DNA from: DATMRF01 sp035566435
Lineage (GTDB): Bacteria > Verrucomicrobiota > Verrucomicrobiia > Limisphaerales > UBA8199
NCBI GenBank assembly: GCA_035566435.1
Contig: DATMRF010000043.1
Span: 1 to 13,926, forward strand
DNA length: 13,926 nt
Direction of reading: 5' to 3'
Part shown: piece by piece, positions 6,378 to 13,153 of the stretch
How the letters are laid out: each line of letters begins with the position of its first letter
How positions within the stretch are numbered: the first letter of the stretch is position 1
Translations under genes and position numbers: made by a program
Notes under the pieces: model-generated
The model's input: only the letters and a program-made list of their open reading frames with translations
What the model was told of the DNA's origin: nothing
The model's database searches: none

Positions 6378-7481
6378 ATGGACGCCACTGCCCAAAGAAA
6401 ATTCTCCTGCCCCTCGTGCGGCGGCGAGTCGCAGTGGAATCCGGCGAAGCAAGCGTTGGTTTGCCCGTTTTGCGGGACCGTTTCCCCCGCTCAGGCCGAA
6501 CTCAGCACTACCGGCGAACAAGTCATCGTCGAGCATGATTTAGTGGCGAGCCTCCGCGGGATTCCGGATTCGCAGCGCGGCTGGCAGGCGGAGAAGCTGT
6601 CGGTCAAATGCCAAAGCTGCCAGGCCATCTCGGTTTTTGACGCCGGCCGAGTCGGCCAACGCTGCGATTTCTGCGGCTCGACGGCTCTGGCCCCTTACGA
6701 GGAGACCAAAGACGCATTCCGCCCCGAGAGCCTGCTACCGATGAAGCTCTCGGAAAACCAGGCGCGCGATATTATTCGCCGCTGGTACGGCACGCGCTGG
6801 TTCGCGCCGAACCTGCTCAAGCGCACGGCTCTCACCGACACCGTTAAAGGGCTTTACATTCCTTATTGGACCTTCGACGCGCAGGTCCATGCGGATTGGA
6901 CCGCTGAAAGCGGCTATTACTACTACGAGACGGAGACCTACCAGGATGCCAATGGGCGGACCCAAACCCGCCAAGTGCAGAAAATCCGTTGGGAACCGAG
7001 CAGCGGCTCGCTGGACCATTTCTTCGATGACGAACTGGTGCCGGCGTCGCGCGGGGTGCAGCCCGCGATGTTGCGCCGTGTCGAACCCTACCCCACCAAA
7101 GAGCTGGTGCCCTACAAACCGGGTTTCCTGTCCGGCTGGGTGGTCGAGCGCTACCAGATCGACCTCGTCGCCGCCGCCAAGGAAGCGCGCGAGGAAATGG
7201 ACGCCGAAATGGAACGCCTGTGCGCCACTCGAGTGCCCGGTGACACCCACCGCAATCTCCAGTTGGAAACCGATTACTCGGGCCAGACCTTCAAGCACAT
7301 TCTCACCCCGCTTTGGCTCCTCACCTACAACTACGGCACGCATCATTTCCAGGTGGTGATCAACGGCTACACGGGCGCTATCGCGGGCAAGTACCCGAAG
7401 AGTTGGATCAAGATTACCTTCGCGGTGCTGGCGGTTCTGGCGGCGGTCGCTGTGTTTCTGTTGCTCACGCGGCATCGGTGA
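6378..7481 (+). CDS. double zinc-ribbon protein with C-terminal membrane anchor (YdjG-like)
   Basis: A 367-residue protein. Two TFIIB-type zinc ribbons open it: C11-C14/C29-C32 and C78-C81/C96-C99. The middle contains a domain with IPYWTFDAQV (161-170), an aromatic/acidic patch (GYYYYETETY, 179-188), LDHFFDDELVPASRG (212-226) and a charged helix (264-282). A hydrophobic segment (about 344-363, ending LLLTRHR) should anchor it by its tail in the membrane with most of the chain in the cytoplasm. This matches the YdjG type of zinc-ribbon membrane protein, which in Bacillus sits beside PspA and the SPFH protein YdjI. The exact biochemical role is not known. No Shine-Dalgarno is visible before ATG 6378 because the 8-bp array occupies the leader; translation may depend on coupling or leader context. 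It is the last gene of the block and faces a minus-strand gene. Confidence 0.82.
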   Translation: MDATAQRKFSCPSCGGESQWNPAKQALVCPFCGTVSPAQAELSTTGEQVIVEHDLVASLRGIPDSQRGWQAEKLSVKCQSCQAISVFDAGRVGQRCDFCGSTALAPYEETKDAFRPESLLPMKLSENQARDIIRRWYGTRWFAPNLLKRTALTDTVKGLYIPYWTFDAQVHADWTAESGYYYYETETYQDANGRTQTRQVQKIRWEPSSGSLDHFFDDELVPASRGVQPAMLRRVEPYPTKELVPYKPGFLSGWVVERYQIDLVAAAKEAREEMDAEMERLCATRVPGDTHRNLQLETDYSGQTFKHILTPLWLLTYNYGTHHFQVVINGYTGAIAGKYPKSWIKITFAVLAVLAAVAVFLLLTRHR

Positions 7482-7497
7482 GGCGCTAGGCGCAGGG

Positions 7498-7525
7498 GAT
7501 TTACGATTTGCGATTTGCGATTTAA
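7498..7525 (+). repeat. 7-bp tandem array (GATTTRC), four units
   Basis: GATTTAC, GATTTGC, GATTTGC and GATTTAA follow one another without gaps just after the zinc-ribbon gene. Short GATTT-type heptamer arrays recur between genes in several bacterial phyla. The rest of the 211-bp convergent gap (7482-7692) shows no gene and no textbook terminator; GCGC-TAG-GCGC at 7484-7494 is the only tight hairpin. Confidence 0.65.
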
Positions 7526-7683
7526 GCGGCGAAGGCGGATGATCAGTCGCTCCAAGATGGTGCACTCTGATCTTGGGAGCCCTATTCCAATTCCCGCGGC
7601 CAGCCTGAGCCGCCCGGCCAAAATGTCAAGACTCCAGTCATGGAGCGTAGGTCCTGCCTGGCCTCGTTCACGGACTTTGTTCC

Positions 7684-7716
7684 GCTATGGTTCTAACTCC
7701 CGGACGGTTCCATAGC
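7684..7716 (-). other. inverted repeat across the response-regulator stop codon
   Basis: GCTATGG (7684-7690) and CCATAGC (7710-7716) form a perfect 7-bp stem around a 19-base interior containing the TAG stop (7693-7695 on the minus strand). There is no T-run on either side, so a Rho-independent terminator is not shown. It could act as a 3'-end stabilising structure between the convergent genes, or be fortuitous. Confidence 0.3.
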
Positions 7717-8262
7717 TTCAACCTCGCTGAGGATTTTCCTGAAGCAATCCGGACAATAGCTGTGGGTAAATTGAGCCTCCGTGTGCTCGGTGATATACGA
7801 CTCGACTTGGTGCCAGTAGTTCTGATCGTCGCGCACCTTCTTGCAAAGGCTGCAAATCGGCAACAGGCCCGCCAACTGCCGAAGCTCCGACTGCAAATTC
7901 AGGACGCGTTCAGCCACCGCCAGGCGGGCGACGAGCATCTCGGTGTCAAAGGGTTTGGTGAGGAAATCGTCCGCGCCCGCTTTCATCCCCTCCAGGTAAT
8001 TGGCTTTGCCTTCCATAATGGTCAGCAGGATGAAATAAGTGTATCGGGGGGCATCGGCGCTGCGAATCCTGCGGCATAATTCCAGACCGTCCATTCCCGG
8101 CATGAGCAGGTCCGAAATGACCACACGATTGCGCTGTTGTTGAAACGCCGCCAGGGCGTCAACCCCGTCTTTGGCTGCGGTGACTTGATGGCCAAGCTTC
8201 TTGAGCGCGGCGCCCAACGCCATCCGGCATACCGCATCGTCATCAACAATCAAAATATTCAT
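7693..8262 (-). CDS. response regulator: REC domain plus C-terminal four-cysteine module
   Basis: A 189-residue single-receiver protein. The REC domain (1-120) has all phosphorylation residues: the acidic pocket D7-D8-D9, phospho-acceptor D51 in SDLLMPGMDG, T81, and K103 in LTKPFD. After a short helix (VAERVLNLQSELRQLAGLL, about 116-134) comes PICSLCKKVRDDQNYW with C137/C140, then HTHSYC-type sequence with C170 and C173 in YCPDC. This C-terminal module, typically PIC-x2-CKKIRDD...YW...CPDC, is seen at the ends of many sensor kinases and regulators and probably binds a metal, although its ligand and job are not settled. There is no DNA-binding or enzymatic output domain. No histidine kinase lies nearby, so it is an orphan here. 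It is transcribed towards the polyamine/SPFH block, convergently, and has only a weak ribosome binding site. Confidence 0.88.
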   Translation of the reverse strand: MNILIVDDDAVCRMALGAALKKLGHQVTAAKDGVDALAAFQQQRNRVVISDLLMPGMDGLELCRRIRSADAPRYTYFILLTIMEGKANYLEGMKAGADDFLTKPFDTEMLVARLAVAERVLNLQSELRQLAGLLPICSLCKKVRDDQNYWHQVESYITEHTEAQFTHSYCPDCFRKILSEVEAMEPSGS

Positions 8263-8520
8263 GCGTCGAGTGCATCCGTTCTTTGCCCGCCAGGTCCCAG
8301 CGGGATCGAGGACGACTTCGTCCCCATCGAATCTTAATCAGCCAACCACTTGCAGGGACGAGGCGACCCCTGCCGCATGTCTCGTTCTGAGACAAAACTC
8401 GCTAGCTTGCCTATCTGTTTGATCTGCTCAACACCACGCCCTGCTGTTCCCCGGCTTGCCAACCCCTTCTTCACCGCCTCTCCAAACATCCGTCCCAGCA
8501 CCGTAGCAAGAATGAGTCCA

Positions 8521-8541
8521 GCGGGAGCGCAGGCGTCCCGC
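8521..8541 (+). repeat. GC-rich palindromic intergenic repeat
   Basis: GCGGGA and TCCCGC form a 6-bp stem with a 9-base loop (GCGCAGGCG). The surrounding sequence, about 8516-8552, resembles a family of dispersed palindromes that I associate with verrucomicrobial intergenic DNA. That association is from memory and unverified. Only this one clear copy is in the window. Confidence 0.4.
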
Positions 8542-9054
8542 CGGCACTTTGCCAAGGCCGTCGCGGTTCAGTTCAACCGAGAATAAACTGGCTAAGTCGT
8601 TGGCAGCAAAGGCGCCGTTATGGCGGATCGATGAATGCCGACCGCTAATCTGACTTGAACACACACTTGTAAACATTAGATTCACAGTCAATGTCCAAGC
8701 GCGGGCCAAACTGACTGAACCATCGACGCGTTTTGGGTCACGTACCATAGCCTCATAGCTCGGCCACTGAGCGAGATCCTTCGGGGGGTCGTGACCGTCC
8801 CCGCCCCTGCTTTCGGGCGCGATTGAATCAACGGCGGCCAGCCTTCCGCGCCGGTTTGTAGTGTTGCAACTGATGCCATTGAAATACTTGATCGTCTTAT
8901 TTGGAATATTAATGATACCGAAATCTTGCGCCTCCCCCTTGCGCAAGCGAGCCGCAGAGATTAGTTATTTTGACCAGTACCGAGAGATTCACGTGTGGCG
9001 AGCTTTGGCTGTCGATGCGGTGATGCTGTACAAAAATTGTCCTAAATAAAACAA

Positions 9055-9082
9055 TTGACGTTTATTGCCGATGCACAACAAT
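9055..9082 (+). promoter_or_regulatory. candidate sigma-70-type promoter of the act operon
   Basis: TTGACG (9055-9060, five of six matches to the -35 consensus) and AACAAT (9077-9082, four of six to -10) are 16 bp apart in a locally AT-rich patch. Transcription would start near 9089, giving a leader of about 47 bases before actA. It is placed where a promoter is needed, but box matching alone is weak proof. Confidence 0.4.
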
Positions 9083-9135
9083 CCCTCGCCTTTGAGCTCA
9101 TGTACGGCTTGAACGACCGAGTGAAAGACGCCTAG

Positions 9136-9789
9136 ATGTCAGCGATTTTTCCCAAATGGACGAATCGCCTGCCGGTGATGCTGATCATAGGGGGCGTGCT
9201 GGTAGGCGGGGCGCTGGTAGCGGGTGCGTGGTACTACTTCACTCCCAAGTACTCGAAGGTCGGCTACCAACCGATTCAGCCGGTAGCCTTCTCGCACGCG
9301 ACCCACGCCGGCCAGCTCGGCGTCGATTGCCGTTATTGTCACAACGCCGTCGAAAAATCCTGGTTCTCGAACATTCCAGCCAGTTCCACCTGCATGAACT
9401 GCCACAACCAAGTGCTGAAGGATGACCCGCGGCTGGCCCTTGTCCGGGAGAGCGCGCAGACCGGCCAGCCGATCCCCTGGGTTCAGATTCATCGGGTGCC
9501 GGACTTTGTCTATTTCAACCATTCGGTACATGTGGACCGCGGCATAAGCTGCGTCGAATGCCACGGTCCCATCAACCAGATGGATGAGGTTTATCAGTAT
9601 CAGCCGCTGAGCATGACTTTCTGCCTGGATTGCCACCGCCACCCGGAGCTGAAGTTGCGGCCCCTCGACAAGATCACCGACTTGAATTGGAAGCCCGCGT
9701 CTCCCGAAGCGCAGCGAAAGTTTGGAACCCAAGCCATGGAGCAATGGCGCGTTGAATCCCTCCAGACCTGCTCGGCCTGTCACCGATGA
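9136..9789 (+). CDS. actA: alternative complex III subunit ActA, pentaheme cytochrome c
   Basis: A 217-residue membrane-anchored multiheme cytochrome. One N-terminal transmembrane helix (about 12-34) is followed by a periplasmic domain with exactly five CxxCH heme sites: C65-H69, C86-H90, C139-H143, C163-H167 and C212-H216. Additional histidines at H54/H57, H129 and H132 are likely distal heme ligands. Five hemes, one helix and this gene order identify the pentaheme subunit of quinol:electron-acceptor oxidoreductase (ACIII, formerly MFIcc). It forms the electron wire from the Fe-S/quinol part towards the monoheme subunit or the oxidase. It starts the operon. A GAAAG 14-18 bases upstream is only a weak ribosome site. 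The stop overlaps the next start (ATGA at 9786-9789). Confidence 0.93.
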   Translation: MSAIFPKWTNRLPVMLIIGGVLVGGALVAGAWYYFTPKYSKVGYQPIQPVAFSHATHAGQLGVDCRYCHNAVEKSWFSNIPASSTCMNCHNQVLKDDPRLALVRESAQTGQPIPWVQIHRVPDFVYFNHSVHVDRGISCVECHGPINQMDEVYQYQPLSMTFCLDCHRHPELKLRPLDKITDLNWKPASPEAQRKFGTQAMEQWRVESLQTCSACHR

Positions 9790-12700
9790 ACCCGATGAAA
9801 CCAGAATCCGGCCGCGCGTATTGGCGCAGCCTCGACGAGTTGGCGGATACGCCCGAGTTCCGCCAATGGGTCGAGCGCGAGTTCCCCGAGGGCGCCAGCG
9901 ATCTCGACCCGGTTTCGCGCCGGCATTTCGTCAAGATCATGTCGGCGTCGTTTCTGCTGGCGGGTGTCGGTTTGGGTGCCACCGGGTGCCGCCGGCCGGT
10001 CGAGAAGCTCGAGCCGTTCGGCAAAATGCCCGAGAATTATGTGCACGGCCTGCCGCAGTTCTATGCGACCGCGATGCCGGCGCCCGGCGGCACCATTCCC
10101 CTCGTGGTCAAGTCCAACGATGGGCGTCCGACCAAGATCGAGGGCAATGCCCTTCATCCCGACAGCAACGGTGGGACTGACCGCTTCGCCCAAGCCTCGA
10201 TTCTGAACCTCTACGACCCCGACCGCGCCGCGCGTTTCATTTTCAACGGCCAAAACGCGGCGCCGGAAGCCGCGCTCGATTTCCTCACCGAACTGGCGAA
10301 GCGGGCGCAAGGCAGCCGCGGCCAGGGGCTGAGCTTTCTGCTCGAGCGAAATGACTCGCCGTCCCGCGGCCGCCTGCAAGCCCAGATCGCGAAAGACCTT
10401 CCTCAGGCACGCTGGTTTGTTCACGAGGCTGTGGATTTGGACATTCATCGCCGCGCCGCCTCCCTTGCCTTTGGCCATTCGGTCAAGCCTTATTACCGGC
10501 TCGACCAGGCCAACGTAGTGGTCTCACTCGACTGCGATTTCCTGGGCTCGGAACCGGACGTGCACAACCACATCCGGCGCTTTGCGCAGCGGCGGCAGCT
10601 CGAAAAACCGGACGATTCGTTGAACCGCCTATACGTGGTGGAAAGCCTCATGAGCCTTACGGGCATGAACGCGGACCACCGCTTGCGGCTTGCGAGCAGC
10701 GCCGTCATTCAGGTGGCTGCCGGACTGGCCGCTCAGATACTCAAGGAAGCGGGCATCAACGGCCTCGGCAAGCTCGGTTTGCCGGCGGGGGTCGACCCCA
10801 AATGGATTTCCGAATGCGCGCAGGACTTGCTCGCCAATCGCGGCCGCTCGGTGGTGGTCGCGGGCCACCGGCAGCCGCTCGCGGTCCACCTGCTGGCCCA
10901 GGCTCTCAACTTCGCCCTCGGGAACATCGGCCGGAGCGTTCTCTTCCACGAAACCCCGCAAGCGAAGCAGGAAGGCATCCGCGAACTCGCGCGCGCCCTA
11001 AAGGCCGGCGAGGTTGAAACGCTGGTCATCCTCGGCGGCAACCCGGCCTATACGGCGCCGGCGGATCTGGACTGGACGACGGCACAGCGGAAAGCGAAGA
11101 CCGTGGTTCGCCTGGGCTATTACGAGGACGAGACTTTCCCCGCCTGCGATTGGCACCTCCCGAAGGCTCATTTCCTGGAATCGTGGGGCGATGCGCGAAC
11201 GAGCGACGGCACGCTCGTGCCGATTCAGCCTTTGATCGCGCCGCTGTTCGGCGGGCTCACCGAACTCGAAGTCCTGGCTCGATTGGCGGGCTCGAGTGTG
11301 ACCGACCCGTACGGCATTGTCCGCGAGACTTTTGCCGGGCTTGTTCCCGGCGACACCCTCGAGGCGGCCTGGCGCAAGTTTTTGCACGATGGTTTTCTGG
11401 CCGGCTCCGCCGCCAAAGCAGTCGAGGTCAAACTGAACGCAGCCGCCGTTTCCGAGGCGCTGGTGTCTGCCCAGGTCTTTACGCCGGCCAAAGAGCGGCT
11501 TGAAGTGGTCTTTGCCCGCGACTACAGCGTCGACGATGGCCGCTACAATAATAACGGCTGGCTGCAGGAAATGCCGGACCCGATCACCAAGGTGGTCTGG
11601 GACAACGTGGTCCTGATCAGCCGCAAGACCGCCGCCGAATTTGGCGTGAAGAACTCCGACGTCGTGGAAATTACTTTAGGCGGCCGCAGCATTCGCGGGC
11701 CCATCTGGGTGCAGCCTGGATTGGCGGATTATTCGCTGGGCCTGGCCTTGGGATACGGGCGCGACCGGACGGGTCGGGTCGGACGCGACGCTGGTTTCAA
11801 CGTGTATCCTTTGCGCACGGCTGAAACTCAGAACTTCGCGATGGGTGCGACGCTGCGCTCGGTGGGCATGACCTATCCGATCTCGTGCACGCAGAGCCAC
11901 TGGTCCCTCGAAGGCCGGCCGATCATCCGGGAAGCGGACCTTGAGCAATACCGCGAGCATCCCAGGTTCGCGAAGCACATGGAACCACAGGAGGCGCCAG
12001 TGGTCGCGCCGCTCTACCCGAACCCTTTCGACGAGCTGAAGAAGAAGGGCCTGCACCAGTGGGGCATGTCGGTTGACCTGAACAAGTGCGTTGGCTGTTC
12101 AGCCTGCATGATGGCTTGCCAAAGCGAAAACAACGTCCCGATCGTCGGCAAGGACCAGGTCAAGCGCGGGCGCGAGATGCATTGGATCCGAATCGATCGC
12201 TACTATGCGGGGCGCACGCTCGTCGAAAAAGGCAGCCCACAGGCTCGCCAGGCCTTCTTCGAGACCTTCAAGACCGAGGGCGAGCAGCAATCCGAGGACT
12301 GGATTGACGACCCCCAGGTGGTCACGCAGCCAATGCTTTGCCAGCATTGCGAAGCCGCGCCGTGCGAGAACGTTTGCCCCGTCAACGCGACGTCACATGA
12401 CGAAGAGGGCTTGAATCTCATGACCTACAACCGGTGCGTCGGCACGCGGTATTGTTCCAACAACTGTCCTTACAAGGTCCGCCGTTTTAACTTTTTCGAT
12501 TTCAACAAACGCCCGATCGACGGGCTTTACTGGGGCCCCCTGGCCCAGCGCAAAGACGACGAATGGGACCTGCTTAGAATGGTCAAGAACCCACAGGTTA
12601 CCGTGCGCATGCGCGGCGTCATGGAGAAGTGCACGTATTGCATCCAGCGGATCGAGCAGGCCAAGATCGAGCAGAAAACCAAAGCCGGCGCTTCCGGTGA

Positions 12701-13016
12701 CGTAGTCGTTCCGACCGACAGCTTCACTACCGCTTGCGCCCAGGCCTGCCCGGCCGGAGCGATTGTTTTTGGCAACTTGAACGACCCCGGCAGCCGGGTC
12801 TCCAAACTCAAAGGGCTGGATCGCGACTACCCGGTGCTCGAGCTCTTGTTGACCAAACCGCGCACGACCTACCTGGCGCGCGTGCGCAACCCGAATCCCA
12901 AAATGCCTGATTACGACCCGCGCGGTCCCATAGAGTTGCAGGAATACGAGCAAAAGCGAGGCAATCCCTTCGCAGAAGAACACGCTGGCGGTGAGGCGAA
13001 GAAAGGAGCGGAATGA
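9786..13016 (+). CDS. actB: alternative complex III subunit ActB, fused molybdopterin-oxidoreductase-like and Fe-S protein
   Basis: A 1076-residue periplasm-facing subunit. A twin-arginine motif (SRRHFVK, 44-50) and hydrophobic stretch precede a cysteine (C68 in ATGCRRPVEK), the recurring ActB leader and possible lipidation site. Residues of about 75-730 form the molybdopterin-oxidoreductase-like half, which in this family carries no molybdenum cofactor. The C-terminal ferredoxin half holds 15 ligand cysteines: C768/771/774/778, C852/855/860/864, C884/890/894, C949/952 and C984/988. This is the number needed for three 4Fe-4S plus one 3Fe-4S cluster, as known for ActB. CVGTRYCSNNCPYKVRRFNF is a clear family signature. 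The clusters carry electrons from quinol oxidised at ActC to the ActA hemes. Translation is probably coupled to actA through the 4-bp overlap; ATG 9795 is a second possible start. Confidence 0.94.
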   Translation: MNPMKPESGRAYWRSLDELADTPEFRQWVEREFPEGASDLDPVSRRHFVKIMSASFLLAGVGLGATGCRRPVEKLEPFGKMPENYVHGLPQFYATAMPAPGGTIPLVVKSNDGRPTKIEGNALHPDSNGGTDRFAQASILNLYDPDRAARFIFNGQNAAPEAALDFLTELAKRAQGSRGQGLSFLLERNDSPSRGRLQAQIAKDLPQARWFVHEAVDLDIHRRAASLAFGHSVKPYYRLDQANVVVSLDCDFLGSEPDVHNHIRRFAQRRQLEKPDDSLNRLYVVESLMSLTGMNADHRLRLASSAVIQVAAGLAAQILKEAGINGLGKLGLPAGVDPKWISECAQDLLANRGRSVVVAGHRQPLAVHLLAQALNFALGNIGRSVLFHETPQAKQEGIRELARALKAGEVETLVILGGNPAYTAPADLDWTTAQRKAKTVVRLGYYEDETFPACDWHLPKAHFLESWGDARTSDGTLVPIQPLIAPLFGGLTELEVLARLAGSSVTDPYGIVRETFAGLVPGDTLEAAWRKFLHDGFLAGSAAKAVEVKLNAAAVSEALVSAQVFTPAKERLEVVFARDYSVDDGRYNNNGWLQEMPDPITKVVWDNVVLISRKTAAEFGVKNSDVVEITLGGRSIRGPIWVQPGLADYSLGLALGYGRDRTGRVGRDAGFNVYPLRTAETQNFAMGATLRSVGMTYPISCTQSHWSLEGRPIIREADLEQYREHPRFAKHMEPQEAPVVAPLYPNPFDELKKKGLHQWGMSVDLNKCVGCSACMMACQSENNVPIVGKDQVKRGREMHWIRIDRYYAGRTLVEKGSPQARQAFFETFKTEGEQQSEDWIDDPQVVTQPMLCQHCEAAPCENVCPVNATSHDEEGLNLMTYNRCVGTRYCSNNCPYKVRRFNFFDFNKRPIDGLYWGPLAQRKDDEWDLLRMVKNPQVTVRMRGVMEKCTYCIQRIEQAKIEQKTKAGASGDVVVPTDSFTTACAQACPAGAIVFGNLNDPGSRVSKLKGLDRDYPVLELLLTKPRTTYLARVRNPNPKMPDYDPRGPIELQEYEQKRGNPFAEEHAGGEAKKGAE

Positions 13017-13153
13017 CAGAGCGCTGGAGTGATCGAGCAGTGGGGTACTGGACCCGAGCCTTGGCGCCTGGTCGGAGGCATGCCGCAACGAATGGTTGTG
13101 GCAGGGCGCGCCGTCCTGAAAGCGCCCTACCTTGCGCGGGAGGAACGGAGTAA
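13013..13153 (+). CDS. doubtful 46-codon frame filling the actB-actC gap
   Basis: ATG 13013 overlaps the actB stop (ATGA) and the TAA at 13151-13153 overlaps the actC start (TAATG). The frame therefore bridges the spacer exactly. The product is basic, rich in Arg/Ala/Gly, has two Cys, and resembles no family I know. It may be chance in GC-rich DNA, or a translated relay that lets ribosomes reach actC. Strongest against it is the lack of any recognisable domain and the good separate Shine-Dalgarno of actC. Confidence 0.2.
   Translation: MTERWSDRAVGYWTRALAPGRRHAATNGCGRARRPESALPCAGGTE
13103..13128 (+). other. hairpin in the actB-actC spacer
   Basis: AGGGCGC (13103-13109) and GCGCCCT (13122-13128) form a perfect 7-bp GC-rich stem with a 12-base loop, ending eleven bases before the actC Shine-Dalgarno. 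With no T-run it is not a terminator. It could tune the amount of actC message or translation, or be part of an inserted palindromic repeat. Confidence 0.4.
13139..13143 (+). promoter_or_regulatory. ribosome binding site of actC
   Basis: GGAGG sits nine bases before ATG 13153. It fixes that start although the upstream TAA overlaps it. It shows actC can be initiated on its own rather than only by coupling to actB. Confidence 0.75.

Larger units (their letters stand above)
8263..9135. other. 873-bp intergenic region without a convincing gene
   Basis: This stretch lies between the divergent response regulator and actA. No frame gives a recognisable protein; the longest minus-strand frame (8428-8946) has a low-complexity translation. 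It contains a GC-rich palindrome (8521-8541), a second possible hairpin CGCCC/GGGCG around 8808-8825 and, near its right end, a promoter-like element. Bases 8871-9060 are visibly more AT-rich than the flanks and hold a 58-codon frame (ATG 8873 to TAA 9047-9049) with a hydrophobic start, which I do not accept as a gene on present evidence. The leader and promoter of the response regulator must lie near 8263-8350, but I see no clear boxes there. Confidence 0.6.

Noticed and set aside
7684..7716. Rho-independent terminator
   Set aside because: The stem is perfect but neither side has a T-run, so it is listed only as an inverted repeat.
8428..8946. 172-codon minus-strand frame in the long gap
   Set aside because: It spans the palindromic repeat and shows mixed, low-complexity translation with no family resemblance or ribosome site.
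8873..9049. 58-codon frame with a signal-peptide-like start as a real gene
   Set aside because: No family, no clear Shine-Dalgarno and AT-rich local composition; kept only as a low-interest finding.
9786..13016. True molybdenum oxidoreductase (e.g. nitrate or polysulfide reductase) with Fe-S partner
   Set aside because: The fused single-chain layout, the CRRPVEK leader, the CVGTRYCSNNC signature and the neighbouring pentaheme actA and actC fit ActB of alternative complex III, whose large domain lacks the molybdenum cofactor.
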